From Gammaproteobacteria bacterium (GTDB lineage: Bacteria; Pseudomonadota; Gammaproteobacteria; JAADGQ01): a stretch of DNA of 64,000 nucleotides. Where the stretch lies: NCBI GenBank assembly GCA_021648145.1, contig JAKITI010000001.1, forward strand, positions 62,001 to 126,000. The letters are read 5' to 3'. This document shows positions 56,000-64,000 of this stretch, in pieces; the first letter of the stretch is position 1, and every line of letters begins with the position of its first letter. Both the position numbers and the translations under genes were made by a program. The notes below the pieces were generated by a model that was not told the DNA's origin, did no database searches, and was given only the letters and a program-made list of their open reading frames with translations.

Positions 56000-57970
56000 A
56001 TGGCGATTGATATGGATGACGAAATACTCCAGGACTTTCTTGTTGAAGCGCAAGAGATACTGGAGAGTTTGGGTGAACAGCTTGTGGAGTTAGAGCAAAC
56101 GCCTGATGACAATGAACTTCTCAATGCAGTTTTTCGTGGGTTTCATACGATTAAAGGCGGTGCTGGGTTTCTTGAACTCACCTCCATGGTCAAGGTTTGT
56201 CATTGTGCCGAAGATATTTTTAATTTGTTAAGGCAAGGTGAACGCAAAGTTGATGCTTTGTTGATGGATGTTATTTTAAAGTCGCTTGACGTGGTTAACG
56301 GGATGTTTGAAGAGCTGACTTCGGGTAATGAACCTTCTGCTGCTCCTGCTGAACTATTAAGCCAGCTCGAATCACTGATGGCGGGTGAGGTGCCTGAAGA
56401 AGAGGCTGCCCCTGAAGCCGTAGTTGATGAGGTTGATGTCGAGTTTGATGCGATGCTGGATGGTGCGACAAGTGATGACAGCGCCTCCTCTACGGATGAA
56501 ATTACAGACGATGAGTTTGAATCTCTTCTGGATGATCTTCAAGGTAAAAAAACATCAGAGAATAACGCTTTGTCATCCAATGCCTCAGATGAAATTAATG
56601 ATGAAGAGTTTGATCATTTGCTGGATGAAATCCATGGCAAAGGGAAACATTCCACTCCAGATAAAGCGCCCGCTTCTGATTCCACAGTCTCACCCTCAGA
56701 ACCTTCAAAAGAGCAGGCGATACCTGCCCAGACTGTGGCGGCTCCAAAAGAGCAACCAAAGCCCGCTAAAAAAGATGATGCCAGCAAGGCAGGATCACAA
56801 CAAGAAACGACGGTTCGCGTTGCGACTAAACGTCTTGATGAAATAATGAACATGGTGGGTGAGCTGGTCTTGGTCCGAAATCGGCTTAAAACTTTGGAGG
56901 GTTCGCGCAATGATGAAGAGCTCTCCAAGGTTATCAGCAGTCTGGATGTCGTGACAGGTGATTTACAAACGTCTGCCATGCGGACTCGTATGCAGCCCAT
57001 TAAAAAGGTATTTGGCCGTTTTCCTCGTGTTGTGCGTGATTTAGCACGTAGCCTGAATAAAGATATCAGGCTGGAAATGGAGGGCGAAGAGACCGATCTT
57101 GATAAAAACCTGGTCGAAGCACTTGCTGATCCATTGGTACATTTAGTCCGAAATTCAGTGGATCATGGAATTGAAATACCCGAAATACGTAAGGCAGCAG
57201 GAAAACCTGAGACAGGAACAATTAACTTGTCTGCCGTACAGGAAGGTGATCATATCTTACTTTCAATTGCCGATGATGGTGCCGGTATGGATGCCGATAT
57301 ATTGCGCCAAATAGCAGTTGATAAAGGGCTGATGGATGAAGATGCAGCCGCCCGCCTGGATGATACCGACTGTTATAACCTGATCTTTGCCCCCGGCTTC
57401 TCAACTAAAGCTGAAATTTCAGATATTTCAGGTCGTGGAGTGGGTATGGATGTTGTCAAAACCCGTATTTCTCAGCTAAATGGCTCAATTACTATTGAAT
57501 CTGAGAAAGGCAAAGGCAGTACAATTAAAATTAAGGTGCCTCTAACCCTTGCAATCATGCCAACACTAATGGTGATGTTATCTGATCATATTTTTGCATT
57601 GCCACTCGTGAATGTGAGTGAGATTTTTAATCTTGATCTTTCCAGAACAAATGTTGTCGATGGCAAATTAGTTGTACAAGTGAGAGGCAAGTCGATTCCA
57701 CTTTTTTACCTGAGAGAATGGCTTATTCCTTATGATGAATCACCCATGGATAAAAGTGAGGGGTTTGTGGTTATCATGAATATTGGCACGCGTCATATGG
57801 GGTTTGTGGTAGATCAATTAATTGGTCAGGAAGAGGTCGTTATCAAGCCGTTAGGTGCGCTTCTTCAAGGTGTTTCTGGGTTAGCTGGTGCAACGATTAC
57901 AGGTGATGGCCGAATTTCTCTCATACTGGATATTCCCGGATTGACCTCTTCACACGCACAGTCGATGTAG
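56000..57970 (+). CDS. cheA: Chemotaxis histidine kinase CheA
   Basis: 656 residues. P1 HPt domain with His49 in FHTIKGGAGF; a long acidic linker (about 135-270); then dimerisation P3 (VRVATKRLDEIMNMVGELVL), kinase P4 (VHLVRNSVDHGIE, DDGAGMD, GRGVGMDVVK) and the CheW-like P5. The linker carries two near-copies of a motif, ITDDEFESLLDDLQGK (168-183) and INDEEFDHLLDEIHGK (199-214), plus a shorter FDAMLDG. Similar inserts in Vibrio CheA form the localisation domain that binds ParP. No separate P2 domain is obvious. Confidence 0.96.
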   Translation: MAIDMDDEILQDFLVEAQEILESLGEQLVELEQTPDDNELLNAVFRGFHTIKGGAGFLELTSMVKVCHCAEDIFNLLRQGERKVDALLMDVILKSLDVVNGMFEELTSGNEPSAAPAELLSQLESLMAGEVPEEEAAPEAVVDEVDVEFDAMLDGATSDDSASSTDEITDDEFESLLDDLQGKKTSENNALSSNASDEINDEEFDHLLDEIHGKGKHSTPDKAPASDSTVSPSEPSKEQAIPAQTVAAPKEQPKPAKKDDASKAGSQQETTVRVATKRLDEIMNMVGELVLVRNRLKTLEGSRNDEELSKVISSLDVVTGDLQTSAMRTRMQPIKKVFGRFPRVVRDLARSLNKDIRLEMEGEETDLDKNLVEALADPLVHLVRNSVDHGIEIPEIRKAAGKPETGTINLSAVQEGDHILLSIADDGAGMDADILRQIAVDKGLMDEDAAARLDDTDCYNLIFAPGFSTKAEISDISGRGVGMDVVKTRISQLNGSITIESEKGKGSTIKIKVPLTLAIMPTLMVMLSDHIFALPLVNVSEIFNLDLSRTNVVDGKLVVQVRGKSIPLFYLREWLIPYDESPMDKSEGFVVIMNIGTRHMGFVVDQLIGQEEVVIKPLGALLQGVSGLAGATITGDGRISLILDIPGLTSSHAQSM

Positions 57971-57981
57971 GGAGAGACTTC

Positions 57982-58989
57982 ATGGTTAGTGTGTTAGTTG
58001 TTGATGATTCAGGGTTTTTTCGTCGCAGAATTATCGAAATTCTAAATGTAGACAGCCATATTAAAGTGATTGGCCAAGCATCTAATGGTGAAGAGGCCGT
58101 AAAACTTGTTGCATTATTAAAACCTGATTTGGTCACCATGGATGTTGAGATGCCGGTCATGAATGGTATTGAAGCCGTTCGTCGCATCATGAAATTGAAT
58201 CCTGTCCCTATTCTAATGCTTTCAACACATACGACCGAGGGTGCTCAATCAACTCTGGATGCACTGGAAGCAGGTGCTGTTGATTTTATCTCCAAGAGCT
58301 TTGAAAAAGATAACTCATCATCAGAAGTCGCGTATCGAATGCTGTGTGCTCGAGTGCGTGTTTTGGGTAAGCAACGAGTTACAGAAAAAAAAATTGCTAT
58401 AAAACCTCAGAAAGTTGATGCAAAAAAACAGGGGCACTATCAAATTGTGGCTATTGGTTGTTCTACAGGAGGGCCTGCTGCATTGCCGAAAGTGTTGTCG
58501 GCACTTCCAGCAGATTTTCCTTTGCCTATTTTATTAATGCAACATATGCCCTCTACTTTTACATCTGCTTTTGCACAGCGCTTAAATCAGCTTTGTGCCA
58601 TTGAGGTTAAAGAAGCCGTTGATGGTGACTGCCTAAAACCGGGCTTGGCACTATTAGCCCCCGGTGGGAAACAGATGACAGTTGAAAGTGGTGTCGTACG
58701 TATTATAGAAGGGTTACCCTCTATGCAGTATAGCCCTAGTGTTGACTTTACATTGACAGCACTAGCCAAAGTTTTTCCAAAAAAAGTTTTGGCAATTATA
58801 TTGACTGGCATGGGCTCTGATGGCTGCGCCGGCGCACGTAAATTAAAAGCTGCAGCATCAACTGTCTGGGCTCAAGATGAAGCGAGCTGTGTTGTTTATG
58901 GTATGCCTATGGCTGTATCCAAGGCAGGGCTGGTTGATCAGGTGATACCACTCTCGGAAATTGGAGTGCGTTTGGCCAGGGCAGTTTAA
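57982..58989 (+). CDS. cheB: Chemotaxis methylesterase CheB
   Basis: 335 residues. Receiver with D8/D9 and phospho-Asp D54 (TMDVEMPVMNG), a linker of about 30 residues, then the methylesterase with Ser161 (GCSTGG), His188 (QHMP) and Asp280 (GMGSDG). Removes methyl groups from chemoreceptors for adaptation. The partner CheR is not in the window. Confidence 0.96.
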   Translation: MVSVLVVDDSGFFRRRIIEILNVDSHIKVIGQASNGEEAVKLVALLKPDLVTMDVEMPVMNGIEAVRRIMKLNPVPILMLSTHTTEGAQSTLDALEAGAVDFISKSFEKDNSSSEVAYRMLCARVRVLGKQRVTEKKIAIKPQKVDAKKQGHYQIVAIGCSTGGPAALPKVLSALPADFPLPILLMQHMPSTFTSAFAQRLNQLCAIEVKEAVDGDCLKPGLALLAPGGKQMTVESGVVRIIEGLPSMQYSPSVDFTLTALAKVFPKKVLAIILTGMGSDGCAGARKLKAAASTVWAQDEASCVVYGMPMAVSKAGLVDQVIPLSEIGVRLARAV

Positions 58990-58992
58990 TCC

Positions 58993-59733
58993 TTGGATAT
59001 TCTCAGTATTGCAGGATTAATTATTGGTATAGGTGCCATTGTGGGTGGCAATATCATGGAGGGAGGGCATACCAGTTCTTTGATGCAATTTACGGCCTTT
59101 GTGATCGTGACAGGCGGTACGATTGGAGCGGTTATGATTCAATCTCCTGTTGCTGTTTTTATGCGCGCATTACAAATTTTTCCATGGATTTTTTCCCCCC
59201 CTCGATTTGACTATATTAGTGTGATTGAGCAGATGACGGAATGGAGCACAATTGCACGAAAAGAGGGGCTTCTGGGGCTTGAAGCTTTAGCAGAGTCAGA
59301 GCCTGATCTGTTTGCACGTAAAGGCCTGCAGTTGCTTGTGGATGGCAGTGAGCCTGAAATGATACGTAAAATTCTGGAAGTTGAACTCACCGCCAAAGAA
59401 GATAGAGATATTGAAGCGGCTAAAGTATTTGATGGGTGTGGAGGGTATGCTCCGACCATCGGTATTATCGGGGCAGTGATGGGGTTGATTCATGTGATGA
59501 ACAACCTGGCTGACCCAACTAAACTCGGTCCTGGAATTGCTGTTGCATTTGTGGCAACAATTTATGGAATCGGGCTAGCCAATCTTGTGTTTTTACCGAT
59601 GGCGAACAAATTGAAAAGTTTAATTCGTCAGCGCTCCCAGTTTCAGGAAATGCTTATTGATGGCATTGTGGCAATTTCTGAAGGGGAGAATCCAAGGAAT
59701 ATTGAAACTAAACTAAAAGGCTATGTTGTTTGA
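58993..59733 (+). CDS. motC: Flagellar stator protein MotC (MotA/PomA family)
   Basis: 246 residues, four membrane helices. TTG start three bases after cheB. GCGGYAPTIGIIGAVMGLIHVM and LGPGIAVAFVATIYGIGLAN match the MotA/PomA core, including the prolines near the ion channel. Pairs with MotD to form a torque-generating stator. Confidence 0.92.
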   Translation: MDILSIAGLIIGIGAIVGGNIMEGGHTSSLMQFTAFVIVTGGTIGAVMIQSPVAVFMRALQIFPWIFSPPRFDYISVIEQMTEWSTIARKEGLLGLEALAESEPDLFARKGLQLLVDGSEPEMIRKILEVELTAKEDRDIEAAKVFDGCGGYAPTIGIIGAVMGLIHVMNNLADPTKLGPGIAVAFVATIYGIGLANLVFLPMANKLKSLIRQRSQFQEMLIDGIVAISEGENPRNIETKLKGYVV

Positions 59734-59778
59734 TTAAGCTCTTAAGTAGAGCTTGGTTAAAAGCCAAGCAAGGATGTT

Positions 59779-60606
59779 ATGGCACGTAAAAAAAGACAGG
59801 AAGAACACATAAATCATGAACGCTGGTTGATATCGTACGCTGATTTTATAACGCTACTCTTTGCTTTTTTTGTAGTGATGTACTCTGTATCTTCAGTCAA
59901 TGAAGGTAAATATCGTGTGTTATCTGATTCGTTATCGGCCGCTTTCAGTGACCCTAAGCGCTCTATGGAGCCGATTCAGGTTGGACAAGTTTCAAGAGAA
60001 GGGCTGAGCAGTATTTCCACTATAGGTGACGGTCAAGGCAGCGGCCTGTTATCACTGCCTCAAATTCCAAATCTTGATAAAAACCAGACAGAAGCAGATC
60101 ATCAAAAAGGAAAAGAAGCATTAAACGATATTTCAAGTCTGATTGAGGGGACATTAAGTGACTTTATTGAAAATGGTGATATCGAGATTACCCGTAATGA
60201 TTTATGGATTGAAATTGATATAAAAAGCAGCCTTCTTTTTCCCAGTGCAATGGCAACTCTTCAGCCTGCTGCAGTAAAAATTCTTAAATCACTCTCTTCT
60301 ATATTGAAAAGCTATCAAAATCCAATTCATGTTGAGGGTTTCACCGACTCTATTCCAATAAAAACAATTATTTTTCCATCTAACTGGGAGTTGTCGGCTT
60401 CACGTGCCGCGAGTGTTGTTCAGCTACTGACACAAACTGGGGTGAACCCCTCAAGAATGGCCGCTATTGGTTACGGGCCCTATCGCCCGATTGCTTCAAA
60501 TGATACTGCTATAGGGCGTAGTAAAAACCGTCGGATCGTATTAGTTGTTTTAGCTGATGAACGGGTTCAGCGAATTTTAACGGAACAACTAAGGACTAAG
60601 CTGTGA
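59779..60606 (+). CDS. motD: Flagellar stator protein MotD (MotB family)
   Basis: 275 residues. A single N-terminal membrane helix carries the ion-binding Asp22 in ISYADFITLLFAFF. The C-terminal OmpA-like peptidoglycan domain has VEGFTDSIPI, NWELSASRAASVV and SKNRRIVLVV. An Asp with a preceding Ala, as in proton-driven stators, but the coupling ion is not proven. AAGGA precedes the ATG; the stop overlaps the GTG of parC. Confidence 0.93.
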   Translation: MARKKRQEEHINHERWLISYADFITLLFAFFVVMYSVSSVNEGKYRVLSDSLSAAFSDPKRSMEPIQVGQVSREGLSSISTIGDGQGSGLLSLPQIPNLDKNQTEADHQKGKEALNDISSLIEGTLSDFIENGDIEITRNDLWIEIDIKSSLLFPSAMATLQPAAVKILKSLSSILKSYQNPIHVEGFTDSIPIKTIIFPSNWELSASRAASVVQLLTQTGVNPSRMAAIGYGPYRPIASNDTAIGRSKNRRIVLVVLADERVQRILTEQLRTKL

Positions 60607-61367
60607 TCGTCTGGGCGATTGCAAATCAAAAAGGAGGGGTCGGGAAAACCACAACAACGATCTCTTTAGCAGGGCTTTTGGCTCAACAGGGAAAGAGTGT
60701 TTTATTAGTTGATCTGGATCCCCATGCTTCATTAACTGCCTATCTTGGCTATCAGCCAGATGAAATAGAGACAGGATGTTATTCACTCTTTATTGACGAA
60801 AAAGCTTGCATCAAACCGTTAGTCAACAAAACTGATTTTGAGCAAATTGATATTCTTTGTGGCTCACCGGCACTAGCTACTTTAGAGAGGCAGATGGGAA
60901 CTCGGCCTGGAAAAGGGTTGATTTTACAGCATGCCATCAAAACCGTTGAATCAGATTACGATTACGTCTTAATAGACTGTCCACCCATCCTGGGGCTGTT
61001 GATGGTGAATGCACTAGCCGCCTGCAATTTACTGTTAATTCCGGTACAAACTGAATTTTTGGCTGTCAAGGGTCTTGAGCGTATGGAGCGCACATTGGCC
61101 ATGATTAATCAATCAAGAAAAAAATCTTTGCCATACATCATTGTGCCGACGATGTTTGATCGTCGTACACGAGCTTCTGTCAAAACATTAAGAGTGTTAC
61201 GTGACAATTTTAAGAAAAACCTATGGAATAAAGTTATCCCCATTGATACCTTGTTTCGTGAAGCAAGCCAGGCAGGTCAGCCTCTTTCATTTATGGTGCC
61301 CAGAGCAAAAGGGGTGATCGCATTTCAGGCATTGTTGAAGTCAATAAACATGCGCAAAGCCGGATGA
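60603..61367 (+). CDS. parC: ParA-like ATPase of chemotaxis arrays (ParC)
   Basis: 254 residues, GTG start overlapping motD. Deviant Walker A NQKGGVGKTTTT close to the N-terminus, DLDPHASLTAYLG, and LIDCPPILGLLMVNAL. In Vibrio and Pseudomonas the homologue positions chemotaxis arrays at the old pole and secures their inheritance. The name here means the chemotaxis ParC, not topoisomerase IV. Overlaps parP by 4 bp. Confidence 0.88.
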   Translation: MIVWAIANQKGGVGKTTTTISLAGLLAQQGKSVLLVDLDPHASLTAYLGYQPDEIETGCYSLFIDEKACIKPLVNKTDFEQIDILCGSPALATLERQMGTRPGKGLILQHAIKTVESDYDYVLIDCPPILGLLMVNALAACNLLLIPVQTEFLAVKGLERMERTLAMINQSRKKSLPYIIVPTMFDRRTRASVKTLRVLRDNFKKNLWNKVIPIDTLFREASQAGQPLSFMVPRAKGVIAFQALLKSINMRKAG

Positions 61368-62011
61368 AACCAGTGGCTCAAAAGGATGTGCTCAAAGTTT
61401 ATCTTGACTCTTTGTTGCAAGAAGTTTTTCCTGAACCCGACAGGGCAGGCCTGGAGCCGGTTGATCTAAACCTGCGTCAGGTTTTAGAGCCATCCAGCGT
61501 AGAAAAAAAAGAACTGGTAGTCGAAAGAAAAACAGTGACTCCCTCATGGGCTCAGACACAGTTTGAAAGTTTGCTGTTTATGGCGGGTGGGCTAAAGCTA
61601 TCAATTCCATTGATTAAGTCAAATGGAATTCTGGCCTGGAACTCAGTACGTTTAACACCGATGCCTGGTCATAAGCTTTGGTACCTTGGTGTCATGATTC
61701 ATCAAGGCAAACATGTGAAAATTATTGATGTTCTTAATTTTGTGACACCGATGCACTATAAAGTTAAACCCATTAAAGACCGATTACAGAATATTATACT
61801 TATTGATGATGCTAATTGGGGGCTTGCTTGTGATTCTATTGCAGGTACATTGACATTGCAGCCTGATCAGGTGCAATGGCGAACAACGCAAAGCAAGCGC
61901 CCCTGGCTCTGTGGCACCGCCATCGAGCAGATGTGTGCATTGCTGGATCCCGATGAGTTTGCACGTTCCTTATCAAATAACAAGCATGAGAAGGAATCAA
62001 TTATTTCGTGA
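61364..62011 (+). CDS. parP: CheW-like array-localising protein ParP
   Basis: 215 residues. A poorly conserved N-terminal region (about 1-60) is followed by a CheW-like beta-barrel (about 65-200; SLLFMAGGLKLSIPLIKSNG, GHKLWYLGVMIHQGKHVKII). In Vibrio, ParP links ParC to CheA and receptors through this domain. Position between parC and cheW is the known order. Confidence 0.85.
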   Translation: MKPVAQKDVLKVYLDSLLQEVFPEPDRAGLEPVDLNLRQVLEPSSVEKKELVVERKTVTPSWAQTQFESLLFMAGGLKLSIPLIKSNGILAWNSVRLTPMPGHKLWYLGVMIHQGKHVKIIDVLNFVTPMHYKVKPIKDRLQNIILIDDANWGLACDSIAGTLTLQPDQVQWRTTQSKRPWLCGTAIEQMCALLDPDEFARSLSNNKHEKESIIS

Positions 62012-62068
62012 TCGTTCCTTATGAGTGATTACGATGTACTAAGTTTTTACATAAATCAGGAGTAAAAA

Positions 62069-62566
62069 ATGAATCAGGCAGCAACCACAGCAAATAACAC
62101 ACAAAATGCATCAGATGACCTTGTTACTCAATGGGTGACTTTCTGTATGGATGGAGAGACCTACGGTATTAATGTGATGCAAGTGCAGGAGGTGTTGCGT
62201 GTTCCGGATATTGCACCCGTTCCAGGCGCGCCTGCCTATGTATTAGGAATTGTTAATTTACGCGGTAATGTTGTCACGGTGCTTGATACACGTCAGCGTT
62301 TTGGCTTGATGCAAAAAGAGAATGATGATTCAACACGAATTGTTATTGTGGAGACGGGCAAAAAAGTGGTGGGTATTTTAGTGGACAGTGTTGCAGAGGT
62401 GGTTTATCTGCATGCCTCGGATATAGAAAGTACGCCTTCAGTCAGTAATGACGATAGTGCAAAATATATTCAGGGTGTTTGCAACCATGAAAATAAGTTG
62501 CTGATTCTGGTTGATCTTGGTAAGTTGCTGACCACAGAAGAGTGGAGTGATATGGCGGATATGTAA
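62069..62566 (+). CDS. cheW: Chemotaxis coupling protein CheW
   Basis: 165 residues. Complete CheW fold: WVTFCMDGETYGINVMQVQE, VPGAPAYVLGIVNLRGNVVT, VVGILVDSVAEVV and LILVDLGKLL. Couples chemoreceptors to CheA. Its TAA overlaps the ATG of the next small gene. Confidence 0.96.
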   Translation: MNQAATTANNTQNASDDLVTQWVTFCMDGETYGINVMQVQEVLRVPDIAPVPGAPAYVLGIVNLRGNVVTVLDTRQRFGLMQKENDDSTRIVIVETGKKVVGILVDSVAEVVYLHASDIESTPSVSNDDSAKYIQGVCNHENKLLILVDLGKLLTTEEWSDMADM

Positions 62567-62739
62567 TGGCAGGTGAAGTCGATGCTGTGGGGCCTGTATG
62601 GCCTAAGCGCCCTGGGCAAAAAACTGGGCCTCGTAAAAAACTGCACGACCGTCCACTTAAAAAACGATCTGGACCCAAGCCTGAAAAAGGCCAAAAGAAA
62701 ATCAATAAAAGCAACCATGCTATTGATGAATATGTTTAG
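62566..62739 (+). CDS. Short Lys/Pro-rich basic protein coupled to cheW
   Basis: 57 residues starting at an ATG that overlaps the cheW stop (TAATG). Acidic first residues (MAGEVDAVGPVWP) are followed by about 35 very basic, Pro/Gly-rich residues (KRPGQKTGPRKKLHDRPLKK) and end HAIDEYV. Likely disordered; the fixed ends suggest a peptide that binds a partner such as an array protein. Not recognised as a named family, but its coupling and tidy ends argue that it is real. Confidence 0.5.
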   Translation: MAGEVDAVGPVWPKRPGQKTGPRKKLHDRPLKKRSGPKPEKGQKKINKSNHAIDEYV

Positions 62740-62747
62740 CCTAAATT

Positions 62748-63137
62748 ATGCATAGTTTTATTTGTATTTTATTCGCTGTATCACTGGCCGTACTTCTGGG
62801 AGGACTTTATGTCCAGTGGAAAAAAGGGCAGCGTTTAGAGGAGCGCATAAAGAGTTTACAAAGTGATATGAGCGCTTTGAGTCTGGGAGCGCTCGGCATG
62901 AGTCAGCATCTGGATGCTATGTCTCAAAAACAGCAAAAGATCATTGAACAACAAGCGACACAACGTGCCTCTGTTCCTCTTGTTATTGGTGATGTTGAAA
63001 AGCTCTATCAATCTGCAATTGTCCGAGTAAAAGAGGGAGCATCAGTTGATGAGCTGATTTCGCAATGTCACTTGGCCAGAGAAGAGGCAGAGTTAATTAA
63101 AATGATTCATAGTCTGGACCAGAAACAAACCAAGTAA
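62748..63137 (+). CDS. DUF2802 family protein of the chemotaxis locus
   Basis: 129 residues. N-terminal membrane helix (about 3-22), a coiled coil (about 28-70), and a C-terminal helix pair GDVEKLYQSAIVRVKEGASV, DELISQCHLAREEAELI typical of DUF2802. The same family ends the che cluster of Pseudomonas (after cheW). Probably an inner-membrane protein with a cytoplasmic coiled coil. Function unknown. Confidence 0.85.
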   Translation: MHSFICILFAVSLAVLLGGLYVQWKKGQRLEERIKSLQSDMSALSLGALGMSQHLDAMSQKQQKIIEQQATQRASVPLVIGDVEKLYQSAIVRVKEGASVDELISQCHLAREEAELIKMIHSLDQKQTK

Positions 63138-63156
63138 AACCTATTTCCAAAAGGGG

Positions 63157-64000
63157 CTATCGAATATAGTTAAACAGTGACAGCCCCTGAACTTTTGTGA
63201 ATGATTGGTAAGCCGCTTCAAGCCCTGTCAGTTGTGCTTGAAAGCGCGATATGACCTCAGCATAATCAATATCTTTTAGTTCTGACACCTGAGATTTCAT
63301 ATTGAGCAGAAAATCCTCATTACTGCTTTGCTGATTTTCAACCGTTGAAAGGCGAGTGCCTGTGCTGGTTCGAACCATGCTGATGTTGGTCATGGCTTTA
63401 TCCAGGCTGGTGAGTGCACTGTTAACACCGTTATTCAGTGTTGCACCTTCTGAGCTTTCAAGTGTTGTAATTAACTTGTCAATGGTTGTAAAAATATCTT
63501 GCCTGGAAGATGGATTGATGGTGAATTGGTCACCTGTTTCAGGTTGGCCACTAATTTCTGTTTGAATTCCTGAGAACGATATGGCCTGCCCTGATTGATA
63601 ATCTCCACTTGAAACAACGTTGCCACTACTGCTGGTTACAACATAGCTGTTGGCTTCATTTTCAAAAGTAATTGTATTACTTGCTCCAGATGCCCCTGTG
63701 AGTATTGATCCGAAATAGCCGGTCATGCGATCTGCATCTTCTGGCGCTCCGGCCGTTGTATTGAGTGTTTCACTGAGTTCGATCGGCTCTGAGCGAGGAG
63801 GAATGTTTGAGAGTAGCAACTTGTCATTATCAACATAGGCTCTAACACTCGTGGTGGCACTCTCATCATTAATAAAATCAGCAAGCTCTGATAAATTGCT
63901 CAGTGGGGCAGAGCCTTCATTTTGGCTGTATACAAGCGAGCCATTAATTCGTAGTTCATACTCTAATGTATTGCCGACATTACCGTCAGTAATCGTGCCC
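63157..64000 (-). CDS. flgL: Flagellar hook-associated protein FlgL, C-terminal part (5' end outside window)
   Basis: The frame stays open from 63157 to the window edge at 64000, so at least 280 residues are coded and the N-terminus lies beyond. A flagellin-like C-terminal helix (LSTVENQQSSNEDFLL, DYAEVISRFQAQLTGLEAAY) ends GLSLFNYIR, typical of FlgL. The upstream part holds the domain inserted in the middle (TITFENEANSYVVTSS). A hook-filament junction protein. It converges with the DUF2802 gene and is read against the che cluster. Confidence 0.9.
   Translation of the reverse strand, partial: GTITDGNVGNTLEYELRINGSLVYSQNEGSAPLSNLSELADFINDESATTSVRAYVDNDKLLLSNIPPRSEPIELSETLNTTAGAPEDADRMTGYFGSILTGASGASNTITFENEANSYVVTSSSGNVVSSGDYQSGQAISFSGIQTEISGQPETGDQFTINPSSRQDIFTTIDKLITTLESSEGATLNNGVNSALTSLDKAMTNISMVRTSTGTRLSTVENQQSSNEDFLLNMKSQVSELKDIDYAEVISRFQAQLTGLEAAYQSFTKVQGLSLFNYIR

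Noticed and set aside
56424-56846. 140-codon frame over the cheA linker
   Set aside because: It reads the repetitive acidic linker of cheA in another frame (Met-rich translation); no independent start signal.
62573-62755. 60-codon frame after cheW
   Set aside because: It competes with the coupled frame at 62566-62739 and runs into the DUF2802 start; no ribosome-binding site and the TAATG-linked frame is more coherent.
1-64000. CRISPR arrays, insertion sequences, prophage
   Set aside because: No regularly spaced repeats, transposase, integrase or phage structural genes were seen; apart from the HigA fragment, no mobile-element trace stands out.

Overview
The window is a stretch of chromosome from a motile, polarly flagellated gammaproteobacterium, visibly A+T-leaning and densely coded. 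The evidence is gene content and order. The sdhCDAB cluster lies divergent from ygfZ, rnfABCDGE is followed directly by nth, and RlmKL, ribonuclease T, DUF1841 and Slt are all present. A fliL-to-DUF2802 flagellar/chemotaxis run has the same order as in Pseudomonas. No rRNA, tRNA, CRISPR array, prophage or intact insertion sequence was seen. I cannot name the genus from sequence alone.

Left part (1-28 kb): the C-terminal part of a BarA-like hybrid kinase cut by the window edge, a Nudix hydrolase, a convergent DsbA-like oxidoreductase with a histidine-rich tail, an unusual nucleoside-phosphorylase/GT2 fusion, argG, pyrC-rnt and purL. Then come a small membrane protein with internal duplications, a three-gene unit (diheme peroxidase, membrane histidine kinase, single-domain response regulator), ygfZ divergent from sdhCDAB, yaaA, a secreted Gly/Met-rich protein, rlmKL and a PerM-type permease. 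The chaperone group cbpA-cbpM-trxC and two small proteins close this part.

Middle part (28-43.6 kb): metG (short form), the complete Rnf complex operon rnfABCDGE-nth, a DUF1841 gene, an ABC-F ATPase, a large lipoprotein with chitobiase-type repeats, the lytic transglycosylase slt, and a MoeB-type E1 enzyme fused to a rhodanese domain. A gap of about 600 bp that holds a decayed HigA-like antitoxin remnant follows.

Right part (44.2-64 kb): one co-directional flagellar/chemotaxis run, fliLMNOPQR-flhBA-flhF-fleN-fliA, then cheY-cheZ-cheA-cheB-motC-motD-parC-parP-cheW, a short basic protein and a DUF2802 protein, ending against a convergent flgL that runs off the window. FlhF and FleN set polar placement and number of flagella. 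ParC and ParP, with a CheA carrying duplicated acidic linker motifs, point to polar chemotaxis arrays. A good sigma-54-like site precedes fliL and a good sigma-28-like site precedes cheY, which fits the usual flagellar hierarchy.

Most of the window is conserved housekeeping. The least ordinary pieces are the peroxidase/kinase/regulator unit (12.5-15.7 kb), the phosphorylase-glycosyltransferase fusion (3.3-4.8 kb), the secreted Gly/Met-rich protein (21.3-22.4 kb), the repeat/propeller lipoprotein (38.3-40.1 kb) and two short genes at 20.05 and 62.57 kb. No clearly new multi-gene system can be demonstrated; the first item is the best candidate.
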